In this document: piece by piece, positions 1 to 7,415 of the stretch
How the letters are laid out: every line of letters starts with the position of its first letter
How positions within the stretch are numbered: the stretch's first letter is position 1
Assembly: GCA_937860145.1 (NCBI GenBank)
Contig: CALMBF010000155.1
Location: 147,719-203,065 of the forward strand
DNA from: an uncultured Geobacter sp.
GTDB taxonomy: Bacteria > Desulfobacterota > Desulfuromonadia > Geobacterales > DSM-12255
Direction of reading: 5' to 3'
DNA length: 55,347 nt
Notes under the pieces: model-generated
The model's database searches: none
Seen by the model: the letters and a program-made list of their open reading frames with translations, nothing else
Told to the model about the DNA's origin: nothing
Made by a program: the position numbers and the translations under genes

Positions 1-2
1 TG

Positions 3-599
3 TTGACCGATCGGATCATGCTCCAGGTTTTGACCATCGAATGCCTCGGGGCGGCAACTTTTTCTGTTTTCCGCGGGTTCGTGGCGCCTGTGGCGGTGAC
101 AATTCTCCATCTGTCCGTGCGGGATGTCTCCTTCCTGATCCTTTCCCAGGGCGCGGTGGCCATGTGTCTGCTGCTGTTCGGTGGTGGCCTGCTGGAACTG
201 TTTGCAGTCGACCGGATTTACCGTTGCAGCGGCATATTTGTGGCTGTGGGTTCCGTTCTGCTGGCCTGTGCCGGCGGCTTCTGGTCATTCTGGGCCGGAG
301 CGGTGATTCTGGGTACGGGAACCGGACTCATGAGCCTCTGCAGTCTGTCGCAGATTTCCCGGGTGCAGGGGGAAAAGGGGAAAATTGCGGCGCTTTTCAG
401 CTTCAGCATCGGCATCGGCAATACCATTGGTCCGGTCGTCGCCGGTATGGTCGGCGACCTGCTTGCGGTACAGGTCAGTTTTCTTACAACCCTGCCGCTG
501 GTCTTTCTGAGCTGGTTGCTGTTCCAGCCGGGAAAACAGCCGACCCGGTCGATCTTCGACCCGGTCTGTATCAATGAGCAGACGGATCAAATTTCATGA
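3..599 (+). CDS. MFS transporter, C-terminal part (cut by window edge)
   Basis: The frame is open from the first bases of the window to a stop at 599, so the true start lies upstream. The 198 visible residues are strongly hydrophobic, with about five or six membrane segments separated by short charged loops. A glycine-rich segment (GIGNTIGPVVAGMVGD, about residues 137-152) resembles the helix 11 region of major facilitator superfamily exporters. The usual MFS length of about 400 residues fits with half of the protein missing. No substrate can be assigned. The tail after residue 175 is hydrophilic and cytoplasmic in type. It ends about 90 bases before the first sulfur-type leader RNA and shows no link to it. 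Confidence 0.7.
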   Translation: MTDRIMLQVLTIECLGAATFSVFRGFVAPVAVTILHLSVRDVSFLILSQGAVAMCLLLFGGGLLELFAVDRIYRCSGIFVAVGSVLLACAGGFWSFWAGAVILGTGTGLMSLCSLSQISRVQGEKGKIAALFSFSIGIGNTIGPVVAGMVGDLLAVQVSFLTTLPLVFLSWLLFQPGKQPTRSIFDPVCINEQTDQIS

Positions 600-691
600 A
601 TTTTCTGCTCCCCATAAAAATTGGTTGACAGCACGGAATGTTTCTAATAAGTTTGTAAAAAATACATACACTATTAAATAAATAGACTTAT

Positions 692-744
692 GGTTCACTT
701 GAATGACAAGAGACCGGCTGCCAAAGGCACCCGGTCTTTTTTTT
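692..744 (+). promoter_or_regulatory. Leader RNA copy 1: antiterminator/terminator switch
   Basis: GGTT-CA-CTTG, a five-base loop, then CAAG-A-GACC can fold as a hairpin with a CA/A internal loop. The same GACC lies in AGACCGG (711-717), which pairs perfectly with CCGGTCT (731-737) before a run of Ts, forming an intrinsic terminator. The two folds exclude each other. This is the most diverged of eight copies and the most useful: both stems carry compensatory changes against the common form (GGCT/GGCC, CCAG/CTGG). It precedes the exported glutaredoxin-like gene at 775. A TTGACA at 624-629 may belong to its promoter, but no good -10 is evident. Confidence 0.7.
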
Positions 745-774
745 AGCTGCTATCGGTCAAGGGGGGCACAAATC

Positions 775-1131
775 ATGAAAACTCTCATTGCTCTTGTTCT
801 GCTGGTACTCTTGGTATCGTTCAAGTCCGCTAGCCATGCTGCAACAACGGGAAGCCACGCGATAGCACCTTATCCGAAGGTCGTCATCTACACAACACCC
901 TGGTGCACCAGTTGTAATGCGGCAAAGGATTATTTCCTCAAGAACAATATTCCGTTCATCAAGAAGGACATCGATGCCAATGACCGGTATCTTGACGAGA
1001 TGACGGGAAAATACAAAAGCCGCGCTGTGCCTTTGATAGTGATCGGCAGGGACCAGAAAGTACTCCATGGATTTGTTCCTGATCTATTTCAGCAGGCTTT
1101 CAAGGATGTTATGACAGCAAGCAGCAGGTAG
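775..1131 (+). CDS. Exported glutaredoxin/thioredoxin-like protein
   Basis: A 118-residue protein. ATG 775 is chosen because it follows a GGGGGG-type ribosome site and begins a clear signal peptide (MKTLIALVLLVLLV, cleavage near SHA-A); the frame extends upstream only into the leader RNA. After the signal lies a glutaredoxin-like fold with the redox motif CTSC in TTPWCTSC, then a cis-proline segment (AVPLIVIG) and a glycine turn. It should work in the periplasm in thiol-disulfide exchange. It stands alone behind leader RNA copy 1 and ahead of copy 2, so it probably belongs to the sulfur regulon. The partner reductase and substrate are unknown. Confidence 0.75.
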   Translation: MKTLIALVLLVLLVSFKSASHAATTGSHAIAPYPKVVIYTTPWCTSCNAAKDYFLKNNIPFIKKDIDANDRYLDEMTGKYKSRAVPLIVIGRDQKVLHGFVPDLFQQAFKDVMTASSR

Positions 1132-1168
1132 TGCAGATAGCAGAACTCGTTGCAGAATAATTAAATAT

Positions 1169-1220
1169 GGCTCACCAGAAATCTGGAGGTCGCACCCCTT
1201 AAAAGGACGCGGCCTTTTTT
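1169..1220 (+). promoter_or_regulatory. Leader RNA copy 2: antiterminator/terminator switch
   Basis: GGCT-CA-CCAG, loop AAAT, CTGG-A-GGTC forms the small hairpin. AGGTCGC (1187-1193) pairs with GCGGCCT (1209-1215) before six Ts, forming the terminator with one G-U pair. The internal loop is CA/A as in copy 1, against GA/A in the others. It sits 37 bases after the glutaredoxin-like gene and before the lipoprotein and porin genes. I see no promoter box between, so it may act as an internal attenuator controlling read-through. Confidence 0.75.
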
Positions 1221-1273
1221 ATTGCCTGAAAAGGAAGTGGATATGAACAGATTAAAAGGAAAGGAGCTTGAAA

Positions 1274-2209
1274 ATGAATGTGCCAGGAAAATGGCGACTA
1301 TTAGGCGGCACGAGCTTGCTTATCGCCTCGCTGGTAATCAGCGGCTGTAACAGGGCTCGGGTCTCCTACAACCCTAACGATTATGTGGAGATCGACAACC
1401 CGTATATCGAAGGGGACCCGTCGGAGAATCAAAAAATTTGGGTGCCGAAAAGCTCTCTGGAAAAAGGGGTGCCCCGTGGTGGCGACCTGGCGAGAAAGGG
1501 GTATGACTCCCTGGTGCCCAAGGGTAAAGCAACTGACAAGACAGCTGCCCCGGCAGAGAAACCCGATCATGTTCGCCATAGGCTGCTGCTTGCCGGTGAG
1601 ACCGGCTCGACGCTGAACCGGCAGCTGGCTGACCAGCTCAGAACCAGTTTCACCGTCCGAACCACGGGCAGACCAGCACCGGCAACGAACGCTGCTGAAG
1701 AGGAAAAAATTGCCTTTGTCTCCTCTGCTGTATCTCAGGTTGGTGGCGGCCCAGTGTTGTTTATCGGGGCGCCTGAGGGGATCAAAGCTGGGGCGTCGAT
1801 CAAGGCAGAACTGTTCGATAGCCGCGGGCCGGTATTGTTGCGCTCAATTACCGTGACAATCCCGGCACCTGAACAGGATGAAACCATTGAAGACGCGGTG
1901 CAGCGGGCTCTCAGCGGTCTGACGGGCGCGATCCGGGATCTGCTGGGCCGATTTCCCTGGTACGGCAGGGTGATAACTGTCAGCGGCGACCGGGTCTATC
2001 TGGACAGCGGCGTGGAAAGCGGCCTGAAGCCTGGGCAGCAACTCATTGTTTATCGCGGCGGTGAAGTGGTCAAGCAGCTTGGATTTGCCCCTGGAGAGCG
2101 GATTACTTCTCTCAACATTACTGACTACGTCGGACCTGACGGATCGTACGCTGTTTCTGCCGAAGCGGCCAAGGTGAAGCCGGGCGATTTTGTAGAGATT
2201 GCACGATAG
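1274..2209 (+). CDS. Lipoprotein with FlgT-like C-terminal domain
   Basis: A 311-residue lipoprotein. ATG 1274 is preferred over TTG 1268 because AAGGAG ends seven bases before it. The N-terminus has a lipobox (SLVISGC), so the protein should be anchored to a membrane facing the periplasm. Residues from about 225 to the end (YGRVITVSGDRVYLDSG, then GLKPGQQL) resemble the C-terminal domain of FlgT, a small beta domain found in flagellar and other envelope proteins. The middle resembles a periplasmic alpha/beta domain of the kind that assists outer-membrane assembly. No flagellar genes are near. It lies 29 bases before the porin gene, and both follow leader RNA copy 2, which suggests a helper role for the porin. 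That role is an inference. Confidence 0.6.
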   Translation: MNVPGKWRLLGGTSLLIASLVISGCNRARVSYNPNDYVEIDNPYIEGDPSENQKIWVPKSSLEKGVPRGGDLARKGYDSLVPKGKATDKTAAPAEKPDHVRHRLLLAGETGSTLNRQLADQLRTSFTVRTTGRPAPATNAAEEEKIAFVSSAVSQVGGGPVLFIGAPEGIKAGASIKAELFDSRGPVLLRSITVTIPAPEQDETIEDAVQRALSGLTGAIRDLLGRFPWYGRVITVSGDRVYLDSGVESGLKPGQQLIVYRGGEVVKQLGFAPGERITSLNITDYVGPDGSYAVSAEAAKVKPGDFVEIAR

Positions 2210-2238
2210 AAGTACAACACCACCCCAAGGAGGAAGGA

Positions 2239-3621
2239 ATGAGTAAAAGAAAAACAGCAGCAGTCCTGGCCGTGGCGCTCTTTGCCGCAACACACGTATG
2301 GGCGGCGGAAGGGGACAAGGCTCCGCAACAGGTCCCCTACAATTGCGATTTTGAGCCGTCTTGCGAGGTCGCACCGGGTTATTACGGGAATCTGACAGCT
2401 CCGGCCACCAGTAAATTCAATCTTTCTGTCGGCGGATTCGTCAAGCTGGACTACGCCTACAACTCGACTAACTACGGTCCGACCGGCTTCCTGACGCCGA
2501 CCAATGTGCCGAAGGATTCCTCGACAGCCGGGCAGAAGGATCAGAGCATCTTCTCCATCCGTCAATCCCGCCTCTGGTTCAAGGTTGCCGGACCACCACT
2601 GATCGGTGCGAAAACCAACGGTCTCATCGAGTTCGATTTCACCAGCCCCAATACGAGCTCCACCAATGCGGAAAATCTTAATGCCACCCCCCGGTTGCGT
2701 CATGCCTTCGGCAACCTGAACTGGGGGAAAACACAGGTTCTTTTCGGTCAGACTTCCGACATTTTCGGGAGTTTTGTCGGCAATACGGTTGATTTTCAGT
2801 CCGGCAACACGGCAGGCTTCCTTAGCGGCACCAGAAATCCCCAGATCAGGCTGACTCATCTAGTCGATCTGAACAAGGATAACTCCCTTAAATTTGTTCT
2901 CGGTTTGCAACAGCCCTACCAGAGTAACTACTTCAATAATGCGGTTAATGGCGCTCCCGGCTCAACAACGGGCGATTCATGGGGGAATACCCCCAATCTC
3001 GCAGGCCAGGCGTTTTTCATCAGCAAGGCGCTGGGAACCTCTCCCGGTTATTATGGCCAGAGCCTGAACAACTTTACCATCGGAGTTTCGGGACTGGTCG
3101 GCAAGCAGAAAGTCTGGGGCAATGACGACAAGGTAAATTCCTGGGGAACTGCCTTGTATACCTTTGTACCGGTAATCAGTTCTGCGGATGGCAAGAGCCG
3201 GGCACAGACCCTCACCTTCGAAGGACAGGGCTATATAGCCGCAAATGTCAATAACGGCGCGACTGCCGCCCAGTATGTGGGTACAACCGGAGATCTCAAA
3301 TCGGCCAAGGGGGTTGGTTATGGCGCGCAGTTAATCTACTATCCGACCCAGAACCTCGGTCTGTCTACCGGATATGGTCGGCGTCAGGCTCTCGATAATT
3401 CCGATTATAAGTACAATAACTATGAAAAGTACAACCAGACCTATTTCGTCAATGCCGCTTATGACCTGAATGCTGCCGTCAGGGTCGCAGTGGAGTATCA
3501 GCGCTTTGAAACCGGCTACAACAACGTCACCAATGTGACCACCCCCGGAAGCCCACTCGGTGGTACTGATGATAAAGGGAGCACTAACATCGGGCGTCTG
3601 GCGCTCTACTACGTCTTTTAA
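2239..3621 (+). CDS. Outer-membrane porin, DcaP-like
   Basis: A 460-residue protein with a signal peptide (cleavage after THVWA-A) and a ribosome site (AAGGAGGAAGGA). The body has alternating hydrophobic and polar residues, many Tyr/Asn/Gly, and ends in Tyr-Tyr-Val-Phe; a C-terminal aromatic residue is the hallmark of BamA-recognised beta barrels. Segments such as FSIRQSRLWFKVAGP and the TPRLRHAFGNLNWG region match the pattern of DcaP-like porins, which pass small anionic compounds. Its position behind leader RNA copy 2 suggests uptake of a sulfur compound, but nothing in the sequence fixes the solute. A strong terminator follows at 3715. Confidence 0.75.
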   Translation: MSKRKTAAVLAVALFAATHVWAAEGDKAPQQVPYNCDFEPSCEVAPGYYGNLTAPATSKFNLSVGGFVKLDYAYNSTNYGPTGFLTPTNVPKDSSTAGQKDQSIFSIRQSRLWFKVAGPPLIGAKTNGLIEFDFTSPNTSSTNAENLNATPRLRHAFGNLNWGKTQVLFGQTSDIFGSFVGNTVDFQSGNTAGFLSGTRNPQIRLTHLVDLNKDNSLKFVLGLQQPYQSNYFNNAVNGAPGSTTGDSWGNTPNLAGQAFFISKALGTSPGYYGQSLNNFTIGVSGLVGKQKVWGNDDKVNSWGTALYTFVPVISSADGKSRAQTLTFEGQGYIAANVNNGATAAQYVGTTGDLKSAKGVGYGAQLIYYPTQNLGLSTGYGRRQALDNSDYKYNNYEKYNQTYFVNAAYDLNAAVRVAVEYQRFETGYNNVTNVTTPGSPLGGTDDKGSTNIGRLALYYVF

Positions 3622-3714
3622 TCGAACGCGGTATTATCATCCGGATTGTAGGTATGATTGTGCAGCACTGAAGATCGATTATATGTCGGATCGGACAATT
3701 ACCTGTTATGTGAT

Positions 3715-3738
3715 GGCCCTCGCAAGAGGGCCTTTTTT
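3715..3738 (+). terminator. Intrinsic terminator of the porin gene
   Basis: GGCCCT (3715-3720), loop CGCAAG, AGGGCC (3727-3732), then six Ts. No GGCTGAC-type hairpin precedes it, so it is an ordinary terminator rather than another copy of the leader RNA. Confidence 0.85.
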
Positions 3739-3822
3739 ATGGGAGTGCTTGCGCTTTACCAGCCTCAGGCTGACGGATCCTGTGGCCAATCTTGCCTGCC
3801 GTCTGGATTCATCGATCCTTAT

Positions 3823-4368
3823 TCAGGGAGAAATCGGGTTGGTTTCATGCACAGATGGGTCGAACAGGAAACGGAGTGCCCCGGTTATTTCGCCGTTGCT
3901 GGCACCCATGTCGTCCCAGAGAAAAATGAGGATGGCTTCTCTGATACAGGTGTCGATAGTTGAGGCATGCAGTGAATAGTCACCTGCTTTGCCGTTGGTG
4001 AAGAAGCATCCGGCCAGGTTGGCAAATCCCATCTGTTCACAGACCGGGTTGTAACAGGGGTAGCCGGCAAGCAGTTCCGGTTTCTTTCCGGCGATGCAGT
4101 AGGCTATGTTGATGCTGGCGTTGTTGAAATCGAATTCAGTGGAGCAGGGACCGTGTTGGTATTCTTTATCCAGTCTGGCGCTGCCTGTTGCCGGTTGGGG
4201 ATATTTTTTGACAAAGACCGCCTCGGCTTTTTCGGTGACGGTCTGTAGCGGTGTTTGCATGAGCTTCTGAAATTCGCCATAGTCAGCGGAGTCCATGGCA
4301 CCGGCTGGGCCGGTAACGGTCAGGGAGAAAAGGGCTGCAGCGTATAGGGACTTTTTTGCTCGGCGCAT
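3823..4368 (-). CDS. Secreted Cys-containing protein of unknown function
   Basis: A 181-residue protein with a signal peptide (cleavage near AGA-M, about residue 24). The mature part has six cysteines (in HGPCS, AYCIAG, YPCYN, PVCEQ, AGCFF and DTCIRE), an even number that fits disulfide bonds in the periplasm. I recognise no domain. It is convergent with the porin gene and lies about 160 bases downstream, in the same direction, of the NosL-fusion gene. It could be a third member of that copper-type group, but this is weak. Confidence 0.55.
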   Translation of the reverse strand: MRRAKKSLYAAALFSLTVTGPAGAMDSADYGEFQKLMQTPLQTVTEKAEAVFVKKYPQPATGSARLDKEYQHGPCSTEFDFNNASINIAYCIAGKKPELLAGYPCYNPVCEQMGFANLAGCFFTNGKAGDYSLHASTIDTCIREAILIFLWDDMGASNGEITGALRFLFDPSVHETNPISP

Positions 4369-4478
4369 GGGAGTCTCAGTGATTGAGTAGGATTGGAGAA
4401 AATGATCCCCTGATGTGATCGTAATATCTTGTCAATTGGTGTCTACGCGAACGTTTGTTTCGCCCAGGATGTCAAGAA

Positions 4479-4506
4479 CCCTCCGAGGCGTAGTCAACTC
4501 GGAGGG
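4479..4506 (-). terminator. Hairpin after the NosL-fusion gene
   Basis: A perfect 9-bp stem, CCCTCCGAG (4479-4487) against CTCGGAGGG (4498-4506). In the minus direction it lies 25 bases past the stop of the NosL-fusion gene. Only a weak T-rich tail follows, so termination may be partial. Confidence 0.5.
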
Positions 4507-4530
4507 CTTGATTCACTGCACTTGTTCCCG

Positions 4531-5982
4531 TTAAAACATCGCCTGAATGCCGGCAGTCAGATACCAGTCTGTTTTCAGCTGCAGACCGTTCAGGTCCTGG
4601 TACAGCGGCAGACCGACCTCGACGCCGACAGTGACCGGTCCCTGTCCATAGCTTACCCCCATGAAGCCGTCGAGTCGCTTGCCGCCATAGTTGTGCGGGT
4701 CGGCATCGGGTGTGCGGGCTCCCATCGCCGGGTCGAGAAGCTTGCGGATTTCCGGGTCCTCTCCGGTAATTCTACCGGTATCGCTATAGGCAAGCCGCAG
4801 CCACGCGGCTGCCGGTCCGAAGGTCCGTTGCAGCCAGCCTGTCAGCTTCAGGCTGTCACCCAGTGCATACTGGTTGTCGTTCCGCCCCAGATGAAGCGTA
4901 GCGGCGGCCTGACCACCCCAGTTCCACCTGGCATCATCACTGATGACGTTGCAGGTTATGGCGGGTTTCAGGTCAAAGGTGCCCGAGCCGAGTTGCATGT
5001 CGTAGGGGGCGCGGAACTCCATCCCCATCGTGGTGAATTTCTGGTCTATATCACCGGTGGGGATGCTCACACCCAGGCTGCCCGTTACCGTGTCATGGAT
5101 GCGGTACATCCCCCGCAGTTCCGTATCGCCGACGCCTCTTGTCTTCATGGTCGGCTCGGCCTTGTTGCTCCCCATTGCGCCACCCATGTTCATGACCATG
5201 TCCATGCTGTTTTCCACGTAACTCCCCATCCCCATGAGGGTGAACCTGTCGGTCAGGCCGTACATCAGCATGACCATGTGCATGTCCATGGTCATGCGTG
5301 TCGGTGCCATCATGTAGCCGTAGCGGGTACCGTTCATCGGGATGACCTGATTTATGGAAACATTGTTGGTTCCATCACGCAGCCCTTTCATGGCAGTGTG
5401 CATGAATTTGTAGTTGGCCATCCACATGCCGGCCGGATGGGTGTGGTACGTGTCATCGCCAAAAGCGGGGTTGGCCAGCAGGCTGCTGCCATGGTTGTGG
5501 GTATGTCCCTGGGAATCGGCTGCGGGAGAACCTTCGGTAATTTCTGCACTGGCCAATTTCAGGACGTCGGTAAACGGCGTCACCGTGCCGCCATGTTCCT
5601 TTAAGAAGAGCCGGGCATCGTTGTCGCGGGCAAACGCCCATTTGGGAAGAGACGTCATGACGCCACGGATGTCCCCCCCTACAACCCAGGTGGCGCTCCG
5701 GGCTTCGATCAGCTCCCTGGTACCGTAGTCGGCTATCTGCAGTGAGCTGCTGCCGTTATCGCCATCCTCAAGGAGCTTTTTGGCGGCACAATGGATGCAG
5801 CAGAATCCGTGGGTTTTGCCGTCCGCAGAGCGTATCAGGGTGCGGCTGTGGGCGAAAACTGCTCGATCCATGCCGCAGACGGAACATTCCCCCGGGGCTT
5901 CTATGTTTGTGTCAGCCAGCGCCGGGAATGCCCAGGATAGCCCCATAACGATGATTATTAGTAGAATGCGTAATATTTTCAA
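4531..5982 (-). CDS. NosL-like domain fused to an outer-membrane barrel
   Basis: A 483-residue exported protein. Residues 1-23 are a signal peptide. Residues about 30-140 match NosL, a copper(I)-binding protein: CSVCGM (C33, C36, M38), then THGFCCIHC (C61, C62, C65). A His/Met-rich linker follows (HTHNHG near 160, many Met between 185 and 270). The last 300 residues have the alternating pattern and terminal AMF of a beta barrel, like outer-membrane proteins found beside copper-efflux genes. I infer a periplasm-to-outer-membrane copper handling role. NosL is normally a separate lipoprotein in nitrous oxide reductase clusters, and no nos genes are visible here. The upstream gene at 6564 is co-directional. 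Confidence 0.65.
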   Translation of the reverse strand: MKILRILLIIIVMGLSWAFPALADTNIEAPGECSVCGMDRAVFAHSRTLIRSADGKTHGFCCIHCAAKKLLEDGDNGSSSLQIADYGTRELIEARSATWVVGGDIRGVMTSLPKWAFARDNDARLFLKEHGGTVTPFTDVLKLASAEITEGSPAADSQGHTHNHGSSLLANPAFGDDTYHTHPAGMWMANYKFMHTAMKGLRDGTNNVSINQVIPMNGTRYGYMMAPTRMTMDMHMVMLMYGLTDRFTLMGMGSYVENSMDMVMNMGGAMGSNKAEPTMKTRGVGDTELRGMYRIHDTVTGSLGVSIPTGDIDQKFTTMGMEFRAPYDMQLGSGTFDLKPAITCNVISDDARWNWGGQAAATLHLGRNDNQYALGDSLKLTGWLQRTFGPAAAWLRLAYSDTGRITGEDPEIRKLLDPAMGARTPDADPHNYGGKRLDGFMGVSYGQGPVTVGVEVGLPLYQDLNGLQLKTDWYLTAGIQAMF

Positions 5983-6066
5983 GTTGCTGCCTCCATGATC
6001 TCTTCAGGTAAAGTCCTCCTGTTTCGGCACGTTGAGAGACGAACAGGTGGGAAAAACTGGTGCGTA

Positions 6067-6564
6067 TCAGCTGTTTTTCGTAGAAACCTGAATAATTCTA
6101 GGAGGCGGGTCCGGAGGGGGACGGTGAAAATTCGGGCCATTCCGGTCAACCGATGCAAATGACAGCGCGGACCCGGGCGCCCGTTCTGTCAATTGTGTTC
6201 GGTGAGGGATATGATCTGCACTGGTAAAACTGCCACTGTCGGGATATTTGCCGCCGCCGCAGGGGAGTGGGCTGATTTCGGGATGACCGGTATGGTGGCC
6301 ATGTTCTTTTTTACAGCAGCTTTTCCCCTCCTGCTGTGCAATACGCTGCAGTTGTTTTTTCCGTGCGCAGCAGCAGAGTTTCAACGCACTCGCTTCGGGT
6401 GAGCAGCCGCAGAGGGCGCACTCGCCCTGGCATGCTGTGACGATAACCGGCGACGTGCCGGTACCGAAAAGAGCGATCAGGTTGGTTGCCCCCATCATGC
6501 TCATGAGATAGGCGGTGATGCACAGCACGCCAATGATGTGACGTGATGGTTCGGATATGGACAT
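6067..6564 (-). CDS. Cys/His-rich single-pass membrane protein
   Basis: A 165-residue protein. One hydrophobic segment lies at about residues 10-35 (HIIGVLCITAYLMSMMG). After it comes a run of closely spaced cysteines (CQGECALCGC, LCCCARKK, SCCKKEHGHHTGH) followed by a Pro-rich tail. Clusters of Cys with HGHH strongly suggest metal binding. I do not recognise the family. It lies upstream of the NosL-fusion gene with an 84-base gap, and the two may be co-transcribed as a copper or other soft-metal response pair. The start is uncertain; ATG 6564 gives the full hydrophobic segment. Confidence 0.5.
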   Translation of the reverse strand: MSISEPSRHIIGVLCITAYLMSMMGATNLIALFGTGTSPVIVTACQGECALCGCSPEASALKLCCCARKKQLQRIAQQEGKSCCKKEHGHHTGHPEISPLPCGGGKYPDSGSFTSADHIPHRTQLTERAPGSALSFASVDRNGPNFHRPPPDPPPRIIQVSTKNS

Positions 6565-6616
6565 TAAGGTGGACCGAATGAGAGTCCGTTTAAAAACTCT
6601 GGTTGTTTTTCAGCGT

Positions 6617-7078
6617 CTAGATTGCATAATCGACGATGGTTTTCTGCTCACTACGCACCGATTCACTGCGAGTGAGCATATCAGCAAGGGTTACCGTGTC
6701 AAGAATCGAACCGACGGCAAGCTTGACATCCGCCATGATCAGCTTGACGCCGCAGCTTGATTCGTCGTTGCACTCTGGACAACCGGCATGGGCAGCGCCG
6801 TTCAGGCACTGTATGGGCGACAGGTCGCCTTCAAGTGCTTCGATAATATCCCCGATGGTCAGGCTTTCGGCGGGCTTGGCAAGGGAATATCCCCCTTTCG
6901 GACCTTTTTTGCTGGCAAGAATCCCCTTTACCTTCAGTGACAGCAGGATGGCCTCCAGGAACTTCTTCGGGATATTCTCCGCCTGGGCAATCTCTGCAAT
7001 CAGAAAACTGTCCTTATGCCGCTCACGTGCCAGGACGCCGAGTGCTTTCAGGGCATATATGCTGCGCATGGATATCAT
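6617..7078 (-). CDS. Rrf2-family regulator, four-cysteine type
   Basis: A 153-residue Rrf2 protein with a winged-helix start (MRSIYALKALGVLA) and the family segment AENIPKKFLEAIL in the recognition region, followed by the wing KKGPKGGYSLAKP. Cysteines at 91, 100, 103 and 109 sit where IscR binds its Fe-S cluster, although the spacing differs from IscR (92, 98, 104). Iron-sulfur or thiol sensing is therefore likely. It is closely similar to the second Rrf2 protein at 30842, with the same four Cys positions. It is the last gene of the nitrogenase-like operon, 17 bases after yezD, so it is likely autoregulated through that operon. Confidence 0.85.
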   Translation of the reverse strand: MISMRSIYALKALGVLARERHKDSFLIAEIAQAENIPKKFLEAILLSLKVKGILASKKGPKGGYSLAKPAESLTIGDIIEALEGDLSPIQCLNGAAHAGCPECNDESSCGVKLIMADVKLAVGSILDTVTLADMLTRSESVRSEQKTIVDYAI

Positions 7079-7094
7079 TGCTTACTCCGGTCTG

Positions 7095-7277
7095 TTAGGG
7101 TGAATCCGGCGAAAGTTTGACTGATTCTTCACGGTTAATCTGAATAACCACGCCATCCTGAATGACCATGGATATTTTCCCGTAATTTATGCCAGTTATC
7201 AGTCTGGCCAGTGTACGTTCCAGTTCGCTGCCCGGTGACTGGCGAGGACGTCTTATTATTACCGGTGAGTTTCCCAT
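7095..7277 (-). CDS. YezD-family (DUF2292) small protein
   Basis: A 60-residue protein. ATG 7277 is chosen because AGGAGGAG precedes it; the longer frame only runs into the leader RNA. The conserved core is YGKISMVIQDGVVIQIN followed by a charged segment, and it matches the second copy at 32334. YezD proteins are short, of unknown function, and often sit among cysteine and sulfur-assimilation genes. This copy lies directly behind leader RNA copy 3 and just before the Rrf2 gene. A mostly beta, basic protein of this size could bind RNA, so it is a candidate antiterminator. That is conjecture from position only. Confidence 0.75.
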   Translation of the reverse strand: MGNSPVIIRRPRQSPGSELERTLARLITGINYGKISMVIQDGVVIQINREESVKLSPDSP

Positions 7278-7290
7278 CGTTCTCCTCCTA

Positions 7291-7339
7291 AAATAAAAGG
7301 CCGGCATATATGCCGGCCTCCGGTTGTTTCCAGTCAGCC
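7291..7339 (-). promoter_or_regulatory. Leader RNA copy 3: antiterminator/terminator switch
   Basis: On the minus strand: GGCT-GA-CTGG, loop AAACAA, CCGG-A-GGCC, then the terminator stem AGGCCGGCA paired with TGCCGGCCT, then TTTT. The inner stem uses one G-U pair. It lies between the nifK-like gene and yezD, and its tail runs directly into the yezD ribosome site, so it could limit both transcription and translation of yezD and the Rrf2 gene. Confidence 0.75.
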
Positions 7340-7363
7340 TTACAAAAATCAGGTTATTAGACT

Positions 7364-7400
7364 GAAGGCTGAAGACAGTCAGGAAATACCTTCAGCCTTC
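7364..7400. repeat. Inverted repeat after the nifK-like gene
   Basis: GAAGGCTGAAG (7364-7374) and CTTCAGCCTTC (7390-7400) form a perfect 11-bp stem. A further partial copy (CTTCAGCC) follows at 7404. No T-run follows on the minus strand, so it may protect the 3' end of the upstream mRNA or be an intergenic repeat rather than a terminator. Confidence 0.5.
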
Positions 7401-7415
7401 TAGCTTCAGCCTGTC

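Noticed and set aside
692-744. Plain terminator of the MFS gene
   Set aside because: The upstream half matches the other seven leader copies with compensatory changes, which a plain terminator would not show.
4429-5604. 391-codon plus-strand frame
   Set aside because: It lies opposite the NosL-fusion gene, has His/Val/Gly-rich composition typical of an antisense frame, and no ribosome site.
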